The position numbers and the translations under genes were made by a program. Shown one piece after another: positions 61,901 through 64,000 of a stretch of 64,000 bases of DNA. The stretch is from Thermoguttaceae bacterium. GTDB taxonomy: Bacteria > Planctomycetota > Planctomycetia > Pirellulales > Thermoguttaceae. Numbering within the stretch: position 1 is the stretch's first letter; every line of letters starts with the position of its first letter. Under the pieces are notes generated by a model that was not told the origin of the DNA, ran no database searches, and worked only from the letters and a program-made list of their open reading frames with translations. The stretch lies in contig JAFQXE010000002.1 of the NCBI GenBank assembly GCA_017407125.1, forward strand, positions 1-64,000. Reading direction: 5' to 3'.

Positions 61901-63445
61901 AAGGTTTCCAATAGCGTGTTGTGTACGTTGAGCAAAGGGAAGTTCGTATTGTACAGAATCCCGAGGAACCATGAACATCTTTCCTCTTGAGATGGCAGCT
62001 ACATATTTCTTACCGCTAGCCATTTCATTAGGAAAAGCTACTACGGAAGAGGCAACGTCTTGAGCCGAACGCCAAACCTTATTACCCTTACGGTCTCTAA
62101 GTTCAGTATACAGCTTTCCATCAATGCCTTTTCTCAGATAATTGACTAATCGACCATCGACGCCAACCTTCATGGATTCAGGCGAACGAATAGTGTCAAT
62201 AAACCCTAGTTGCGACGGGTGTACATCACGAGCAGAATCTGGAACAGCGGTAAGCGAAGCAATACCTCCTTCGCCCAGTCGAGTAATTCTAAATTGGTTA
62301 TCAAAGATTTCAACAGGGTTGACTTCCTCAATTGGCATACCTAACCCAGTTCCAATAAGAGCAGAATCAACTAGTTTATCAAAGATACCGCCCGGCATCT
62401 TATCTAATCGTCCGGTTTTAGTGAGCTTCCAGAGTTGCTGTCGGAGAGCTGCGCCGCTTTTAGTAAACCGTTCAGCAAGAATATCCTCTGGTCCAAGTAT
62501 CTTCTGGAAGGTCATATCATCACGACTATCGGTTTCTGCTTTGCCATTATTAATGTCAAGTAGCTTTCTGGTAGTCGTAAGGATAGTGTCAATACTTACC
62601 TTATCATAGGGTTTACCTAAAGTATACTGAGATACTTCCGGATCAAGACGCATTTTATCGAAAGCGGCTCTGATAGCTTCTCGCTTTTCCTCTGGTGAAG
62701 TAGCCTCTCCTCTACCAAAAGAAATCTTAGCGTATAGTTTATTTAGGGCTTTGGGGTCTGTCTTTAAAATATTAACATTATAAAGCTGTTCGCCCCAAGC
62801 GTCTTTAAGCTGTTCTGGCGTAGCTCCAAGTATTTGAAGAACGTCAACGGCTGGGAGGTTAGACTGGCCAAATTTGAGCTTAAAGATACCCGTCTTCGGT
62901 TCTAGGTATATACGATGCCCTGAACCACCTTCTGCATTAACATGTGCCTCCAATTCACCATTGTCCTGCCATCGAGTATATACACCTGGTTTAAGACGAA
63001 GTTGATGAGCCAGTGTATAGTCGTTGCCTCCCTTCGCAAACGTCCCCAGAGAAGTCAGATAAGGAACATGAGCAATAACTGCTTGTCGTTTAGCTACAGG
63101 CTTTCCAGATACATTATCTGTAAGAGTCCATGTTCCCCACAGCTTTCTGGTTAGATAGGAGTTACTAAGAAGAGCTTTCTTATGGTCTGCCTTCGTAGGA
63201 ACTTGTGGACCTGTATACTTAACGTCAGATAGAGACAGCGTATATCTTGCATTGGTAACAGGCTCTAGTTTAGATACCTGATCTAATACAATATGAAATA
63301 TAGCGTCTCTCTCCTTATCGATGTCTCCAATGGTTCGATAAGGAACTGGCATATCAAAAGGGGCAGCCCCAGAGTTGCTTGGAGGAGGCGTCACAACATC
63401 CGTAGGCTGCCCAAATATCATACTATCTAATGGACGATTTGGCAT
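58970..63445 (-). CDS. Fused RNA polymerase beta and N-terminal beta-prime subunit, 1491 aa
   Basis: Beta half: N-terminal protrusion/lobe pattern (HVPYLTSLGTFAKGG; QLRLKPGVYTRW), the GDKLSGRYGNKG lysine motif near residue 790, and SRGIGSYSMDHQP. Beta-prime half from about 1010: DGLF near the clamp, VPVIPPFFRPV, MPVDFSGRS, NRAPTLHKFG and the catalytic NADFDGD at 1398-1404. The usual beta-prime zinc ribbon is missing. The protein ends 87 residues after NADFDGD, before the bridge helix and trigger loop, so the rest must come from another gene not in this window. This is the phage transcription enzyme; the partner pieces and exact class are not decided here. Confidence 0.9.
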   Translation of the reverse strand: MPNRPLDSMIFGQPTDVVTPPPSNSGAAPFDMPVPYRTIGDIDKERDAIFHIVLDQVSKLEPVTNARYTLSLSDVKYTGPQVPTKADHKKALLSNSYLTRKLWGTWTLTDNVSGKPVAKRQAVIAHVPYLTSLGTFAKGGNDYTLAHQLRLKPGVYTRWQDNGELEAHVNAEGGSGHRIYLEPKTGIFKLKFGQSNLPAVDVLQILGATPEQLKDAWGEQLYNVNILKTDPKALNKLYAKISFGRGEATSPEEKREAIRAAFDKMRLDPEVSQYTLGKPYDKVSIDTILTTTRKLLDINNGKAETDSRDDMTFQKILGPEDILAERFTKSGAALRQQLWKLTKTGRLDKMPGGIFDKLVDSALIGTGLGMPIEEVNPVEIFDNQFRITRLGEGGIASLTAVPDSARDVHPSQLGFIDTIRSPESMKVGVDGRLVNYLRKGIDGKLYTELRDRKGNKVWRSAQDVASSVVAFPNEMASGKKYVAAISRGKMFMVPRDSVQYELPFAQRTQHAIGNLVPMMSSVKGQRAVMATRMMTQALPLENPEAPLVQAGMPNRKDMSFEELYGEHMGAIRAKEGGVVISATPEKLVFKNGLGEKKEIELYHDMVFNRKTGFTQTPVVHAGDIIKPGQLLAKSNFTDDNGTTAIGLNARVAYLPFKGRNWEDAIVISKSFANRMSSIHYYKNKLDVDPTTVVGKERFLAAKPGKYTKTQLENFTDNGVIKPGTEVHTDDPLILALNKITPTEAQLKAGKKPSLHDSSLTWEHHDPGIVTDVYASPKGMQVIVKTKSAMGVGDKLSGRYGNKGIVGYVADDDELPSLPDGTKPEVLYSPLAIVGRVNPAQVVEAWLGKCAAKTGHRYAIKDFGDIKNYVEYARDELKKNGLKSTEDLIDETDPDNPKVIPHVLCGNSFVMKLHHTVESKAQSRGIGSYSMDHQPAKGGEDGAKRIGIMELNALLGHGAVENVNDMRLIKGQQNYDYWRQYVGGYTPQAPAIPYVYDRFINYLKGSGINVVREGPRFNIMALTGKDIDNLCGNRELKGIKDNRTGLQTLSTVAWDNNMKTVKDGLFDEAATGGHGGNKWSYIKIDDKMPNPVMELPLRLMLGMTEAKFRDVMAGKEETAYGTGPKAIYEAAKHLDIDTELEKARRDIESGKRTYRDAAVKRLGYLKTAKSLGQQPVDWFTDKVPVIPPFFRPVAELGGSKLPLVSDPNYLYKDLFDANQTYKANKQWFGEKESGDLALSVYDNFKAVTGIGDPVTTESKSRQAKGLLQAVFSANGPKYNMIQRQILGMPVDFSGRSIIAPDPDMDMDTVGIPENIAWDVYKPFVIRRLRQYGRSGMQALQEVEDRTQSAKEALQKELEARPVIMNRAPTLHKFGIFAAFPKLTAGDHIHMNPFVCGGLNADFDGDAMQFHVPTTREAVEEAIEKMLPSRNLLATATFKNMPDITKENLIGLYESTRPGASKAPVRTFANKEEVIIAYREGRIGPADRVRILH
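61668..61690. repeat. Imperfect copy of the dispersed palindrome inside the RNA polymerase gene
   Basis: The left arm AATCCGTTTTT is exact; the right arm is AAAAACGAGTT, so the perfect core is 14 bp (61672-61685). It encodes VFKN in the beta half. Confidence 0.7.
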
Positions 63446-63488
63446 AGCATTAATGGATTGTAAAACTGTAGTGTACAGGATAATAAGA

Positions 63489-63497
63489 TATATAGCA
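63489..63497 (-). promoter_or_regulatory. Extended -10-like promoter for the RNA polymerase gene
   Basis: TGC-TATATA on the minus strand, about 45 bp before the ATG. Upstream are a T-run and AGCTATTACAACC. No good -35 is visible. It resembles the early promoters at 27880 and 29797, which would make this an early gene read by host polymerase. Confidence 0.45.
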
Positions 63498-63517
63498 AAT
63501 CTGAGGTTGTAATAGCT

Positions 63518-63548
63518 AAAAAAAAAAGAACCGGAATTAACCAGTTCT
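63518..63548 (-). terminator. Terminator after the 88-aa gene
   Basis: AGAACTGG/CCGGTTCT stem (one G-U pair), 6-nt loop, then ten Ts on the minus strand, followed by AGCTATTACAACC, the same tail as at 30736 and 27924. Confidence 0.88.
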
Positions 63549-63564
63549 TTTCTTTACGCCTGTA

Positions 63565-63831
63565 CTAAACCTTTTTAACCTTGTTTTGTTTTTTGGCTTT
63601 AATTTTGTTGAGCCAATAAAGGTTAAGGTTAATGAGGTTGTTCAGCATGTTGATACGTCCTCGGATTTCGTCCTTGGTTAAAGGTCGTGCTTCCAATACG
63701 GTTGGTTCTTGATCCTCTTCATCCCAATAAGTGGGGTTGATGAGGATCTGCTCTCCCGTATCCAGAGCATTCTGGTAGAATGCTCTTCTCCGCATGGAGT
63801 CGTGCAGAGACTTTGTAAAACGTCCAGACAT
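63565..63831 (-). CDS. Small hypothetical protein, 88 aa
   Basis: Basic N-terminus (MSGRFTKSLHDSMRRRAFYQ), an acidic middle, then a helix (IRGRINMLNNLINLNLYWLNKIKAKKQNK) and a lysine tail. AGGAGG precedes the ATG, so it is early-type. Terminated directly downstream by a strong hairpin. Function unknown. Confidence 0.77.
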   Translation of the reverse strand: MSGRFTKSLHDSMRRRAFYQNALDTGEQILINPTYWDEEDQEPTVLEARPLTKDEIRGRINMLNNLINLNLYWLNKIKAKKQNKVKKV

Positions 63832-63844
63832 AGTTTCCTCCTAA

Positions 63845-64000
63845 CAATAAAAAAGTCCACAGATAATTTTGTCAAACCAAGTGAATTTGAATCCGGGTTG
63901 AAGCCCGTATTCTGTCATCAAGGCTACTATTTTCTCTCCACAACTACGATAGTTACGGAGAAAGTAGGGAGCGTTCGGGCTATTTGACTCGATTGCTTCG
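63845..64000. other. Structured noncoding stretch at the window end
   Basis: No convincing gene. Two inverted repeats stand out: GAATCCGGG/CCCGTATTC near 63890-63914 and TTTCTCTCCACAACTA / TAGTTACGGAGAAA near 63932-63965. The minus strand carries a T6 run directly before the ribosome site of the 88-aa gene. A leader or terminator is possible; no tRNA T-arm is present. Confidence 0.35.

Noticed and set aside
63845..64000. tRNA or tRNA-like element at the right end
   Set aside because: Hairpins are present, but no T-arm, anticodon arm or 7-bp acceptor stem could be built on either strand.

Overview
The window is part of a large tailed-phage genome of the contractile-tail (myovirus) type. The evidence is a terminase large subunit, a prohead-type protease, a tail sheath and tube pair, a baseplate hub, a spike, a tape-measure protein with a frameshifted chaperone gene before it, and a phage-encoded multisubunit RNA polymerase with a sigma-like factor. 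The gene density, the large virion proteins and the phage's own transcription apparatus point to a jumbo/huge phage. The standard bacterial code fits: TAA, TGA and TAG all end genes. The host cannot be named. Strong AGGAGG-type ribosome binding sites in the early genes argue against a Bacteroidetes-like host that does not use Shine-Dalgarno sites. I found no tRNA, CRISPR array or insertion sequence, and no protein I could identify as major capsid protein or portal.

Layout: (1) 1-12.6 kb, mostly plus strand and late: terminase, a virion protein, a neck-like protein, a tail-terminator candidate, sheath and tube. A few minus-strand genes interrupt it, including an AAA+ ATPase. (2) 12.6-29.5 kb, minus strand, early-type: about 38 small, often acidic genes, tightly overlapping and with strong ribosome binding sites. 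This block holds two paralogue expansions: DpnD/PcfM-like beta-alpha domains at 13-20 kb, and a tandem array of about 140-residue proteins sharing a WVEEDDDFLT-type tail at 23-26 kb. It also holds an M20/M28-type metallopeptidase and zinc-ribbon proteins. (3) 29.8-31.5 kb: two plus-strand early-type genes with good promoter or ribosome-site signals and strong terminators. (4) 31.6-41.8 kb, minus strand: five large Gly/Ala-rich or coiled-coil probable virion proteins. (5) 41.9-50.8 kb, plus strand: a protease gene carrying an intein, membrane proteins, baseplate genes and the sigma-like gene. (6) 50.8-63.4 kb, minus strand: tape measure, tail-assembly chaperone with a -1 frameshift, spike, a membrane protein, and a fused RNA polymerase beta plus N-terminal beta-prime gene.

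How it may fit together (inference): host polymerase would read the early minus-strand block and probably the RNA polymerase gene from extended -10 promoters (TGC-TATNAT type). The phage polymerase, perhaps with the sigma-like factor, would then read the late blocks, whose genes often start after AT-rich leaders without a clear ribosome binding site. A dispersed 22-bp perfect palindrome occurs at late-gene boundaries, and its core recurs inside two genes, one of them the RNA polymerase. The most notable items are the polymerase that stops just after its catalytic motif, the frameshift signal, the palindromes, the tandem array with the shared acidic tail, and a structured RNA candidate near 28 kb.
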